Shown in pieces: positions 5,026-6,139 of a stretch of DNA of 6,139 bases. The notes beneath the pieces were generated by a model. It searched no databases. It was not told where the DNA came from and worked only from the letters and a program-made list of their open reading frames with translations. The translations under genes were made by a program, and so were the position numbers. The stretch is from Bdellovibrionales bacterium (GTDB taxonomy: Bacteria; Bdellovibrionota; Bdellovibrionia; Bdellovibrionales; UBA840). Location of the stretch: positions 1 to 6,139 of the forward strand of contig JAGRAL010000278.1 of the NCBI GenBank assembly GCA_020434605.1, written 5' to 3'. Positions within the stretch are counted from its first letter, which is position 1; the number at the start of each line of letters is the position of its first letter.

Positions 5026-5445
5026 ATGTTACGCCTCAGCATCCTAGCCATCTTACTCTCACTAACTGCTTGCTCCTATCCGCCTTTAAGTGAATCCGAA
5101 AGATTAGTAGTTACCAATAATTTTAAAGAAAAGCTCGTAGAGCTACTAAATGGCAAAGAAGGTTTTGAAGAGATAAAAAGTCTTGAAATTCTTAATGCCG
5201 TCGAAAAAGACGCAAAAATTGAAGTCACCTACCAACTCACTTATACTACAAAAGATGAGACTACTGGACATGTTCAAAATGCCTTAGAATCACAGGCCAC
5301 ATTAGAGAGAAAAGTCTCTTGGTATGAGTTTATTTTTGGCCCTATATTTGGCTTTGGTGGTAAGACTTGGACCGCAACTACTATCAGTCCACAACAGCAA
5401 CAGCTAGATTATTACGACCCTCTAGAGATCATTATAGATAAATAG
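5026..5445 (+). CDS. Small lipoprotein of unknown function
   Basis: The 139-residue protein begins M-L-R-L-S-I-L-A-I-L-L-S-L-T-A-C16, a clear signal with lipobox L-T-A-C. Residue +2 is Ser, favouring the outer membrane. The mature part has a charged helical stretch with K-E-K-L-V-E-L-L-N-G-K-E-G (about 34-46), then beta-like sequence I-E-V-T-Y-Q-L-T-Y-T (about 65-74). A glycine/aromatic segment W-Y-E-F-I-F-G-P-I-F-G-F-G-G-K (98-112) may contact a membrane or partner. A Q-Q-Q-Q run (122-125) lies near the C-terminus. I do not recognise a family. GGAG at 5017-5020, 5 bases before the ATG, supports the start. It begins 15 bases after the barrel gene stop, so the two are very likely co-transcribed and may act together at the outer membrane; that partnership is inference from position. 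Confidence 0.85.
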   Translation: MLRLSILAILLSLTACSYPPLSESERLVVTNNFKEKLVELLNGKEGFEEIKSLEILNAVEKDAKIEVTYQLTYTTKDETTGHVQNALESQATLERKVSWYEFIFGPIFGFGGKTWTATTISPQQQQLDYYDPLEIIIDK

Positions 5446-5484
5446 CCTCCTGGCATAGCCCCTGCACTCTTAGTACCATGTTAC

Positions 5485-5512
5485 GCTAAAAAGGCCCTGT
5501 GGCCGTTTTGGC
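5485..5512 (+). terminator. Terminator-like hairpin after the envelope operon
   Basis: GGCC (5493-5496), loop CTGT, GGCC (5501-5504) form the core. Outside it, after one A/G mismatch, GCTAAAA (5485-5491) pairs with TTTTGGC (5506-5512) apart from one G-U wobble. The TTTT close to the GC core gives the usual terminator look, with an A-run on the other side that could let it work in both directions. It lies 40 bases after the small lipoprotein stop. Confidence 0.55.
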
Positions 5513-5514
5513 AT

Positions 5515-5523
5515 TGTTATAAG
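5515..5523 (+). promoter_or_regulatory. Extended -10 promoter before the last gene
   Basis: TGTTATAAG matches the extended -10 form TG-n-TATAAT, with 5 of 6 in the hexamer. No -35 box is seen at the usual distance, which extended -10 promoters can tolerate. Start of transcription would be near 5530, giving a leader of about 43 bases. It follows the terminator-like hairpin directly, consistent with a new transcription unit. Confidence 0.45.
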
Positions 5524-5543
5524 TGACAATTTTTGGTTGTCAC
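5523..5543. repeat. Perfect 7-bp inverted repeat at the predicted transcription start
   Basis: GTGACAA (5523-5529) and TTGTCAC (5537-5543) are perfect arms around a 7-base T-rich spacer. It begins at the last base of the -10 box and covers the predicted start site, a usual place for a repressor operator. As RNA it could also form a small hairpin at the 5' end of the leader. No matching copy is seen elsewhere in the window. Confidence 0.6.
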
Positions 5544-5572
5544 AAGCAATTTTGGTACGTTTGGAGGAAACA

Positions 5573-6139
5573 ATGAAACTAGCAAGAACCATCCTACTTG
5601 GTTTTATACTATTACAAGCTTTTAGCAGCGTAGCTAAAGCAAATCCTTATAAGGTATATCAACCCTGCTCTAAAAAAGAGGTTTTAAGAGGCCGTGATGA
5701 TATTCCTAAAATTAAGGCCCTATACTCTTGTCACCAGGCAGACAATATAAATGTAGAGGCAATTGATCCATTAACTAAAGTAGATAGCTCTGATTTTGAC
5801 TTTAAAAGAACAAAAGAAGCACAGTTTTGTGTGGCTTTACTAAATGAACATAGACAGGGAACTGAACTATATTTTAACGGTCAACTTTCTTACGTACAAG
5901 GTAAGAAAGAAAAGGTAAAAGAAGTGCAAGCCAGCGCTTTATACCAACAGGATTTAAGTCAAAACAAACAATACCGCATGGTACACCAGTTAAGCGCAGG
6001 TGAATTTAGGCCAACAAAAGATTCTATTCGTATTTATCAAGAAGATGATATCGGAAAAACGGTTGATGTAAAGTTAGACCAAAAATCTAATACAGCAAGC
6101 CTACTAATTACTGAGTCTGGAAAAAACCGTAAGGCTGAG
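5573..6139 (+). CDS. Exported protein of unknown function, 3' end cut by the window
   Basis: The frame is open for 189 codons to the right edge without a stop, so the protein is incomplete. GGAGGA at 5563-5568, 4 bases before the ATG, is a strong ribosome-binding site. Residues 1-23 form a classic signal peptide: M-K-L-A-R-T, a hydrophobic core, then V-A-K-A before a predicted cut at A23/N24. There is no lipobox, so the product should be periplasmic, outer-membrane or secreted. The visible mature part is polar and lysine/glutamine-rich, with cysteines at 32, 53 and 86 and beta-like stretches near 96-108 and 151-182. No known domain is recognised. A separate promoter and inverted repeat upstream suggest control distinct from the preceding envelope genes. 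Confidence 0.85.
   Translation, partial: MKLARTILLGFILLQAFSSVAKANPYKVYQPCSKKEVLRGRDDIPKIKALYSCHQADNINVEAIDPLTKVDSSDFDFKRTKEAQFCVALLNEHRQGTELYFNGQLSYVQGKKEKVKEVQASALYQQDLSQNKQYRMVHQLSAGEFRPTKDSIRIYQEDDIGKTVDVKLDQKSNTASLLITESGKNRKAE

Noticed and set aside
5479..5490. ATG TTA CGC TAA micro-frame sharing ATGTTACGC with the start of the small lipoprotein gene
   Set aside because: The shared stretch is only 9 bases and the frame has three codons; it lies in a terminator region and is best explained by chance.
1..6139. CRISPR array, tRNA, rRNA, insertion sequence or phage attachment site
   Set aside because: No regularly spaced repeats, no cloverleaf-like or rRNA sequence, no transposase and no flanking direct repeats were seen on either strand.

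Overview
The window looks like an AT-rich chromosomal segment of a Gram-negative bacterium. The outer-membrane evidence is two lipoproteins with clear lipoboxes and a probable beta-barrel ending in phenylalanine. The rpiB-glyA pair, the moderate AT bias and the density of short-signal lipoproteins and exported orphan proteins would fit the Bdellovibrionota (Bdellovibrio/Bacteriovorax-type bacteria). That placement is an inference from style, not from a marker gene.

Left part (1-1653, minus strand). A gene cut by the left edge encodes an exported protein with a His/Cys arrangement resembling caspase-fold (clan CD or CHAT) proteases. Upstream of it in the same orientation is a two-gene toxin-antitoxin operon: a HigB/RelE-family killer protein followed by a HigA-type helix-turn-helix antitoxin. 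The two genes overlap by 47 bases. A hairpin with a short T-run on the minus strand separates the module from the protease-like gene.

Middle (1654-3633). A 237-base divergent spacer carries an inverted repeat and weak promoter-like boxes. It leads to two plus-strand housekeeping genes: ribose-5-phosphate isomerase B (rpiB) and serine hydroxymethyltransferase (glyA). Both keep their known active-site residues. They supply pentose phosphates and one-carbon units for nucleotide synthesis. A 9-bp hairpin with an inner extension follows glyA.

Right part (3680-6139, plus strand). There are four envelope genes in a row. The first is an M23 (LytM) peptidoglycan endopeptidase lipoprotein, the second a probable outer-membrane beta-barrel protein, and the third a small lipoprotein. 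After a 127-base spacer with a terminator-like hairpin, an extended -10 box and a perfect inverted repeat comes an exported orphan protein cut by the right edge. The first three are tightly spaced and probably one unit. No gap without a gene exceeds 240 bases.

The points most worth a second look are the exported caspase-like protein, the antitoxin ribosome-binding site written inside the toxin's conserved Gly-Gly motif with a possible antitoxin-only promoter, the 9-codon leader reading frame joining the M23 gene to the barrel gene, and the promoter/operator-like element before the last gene.
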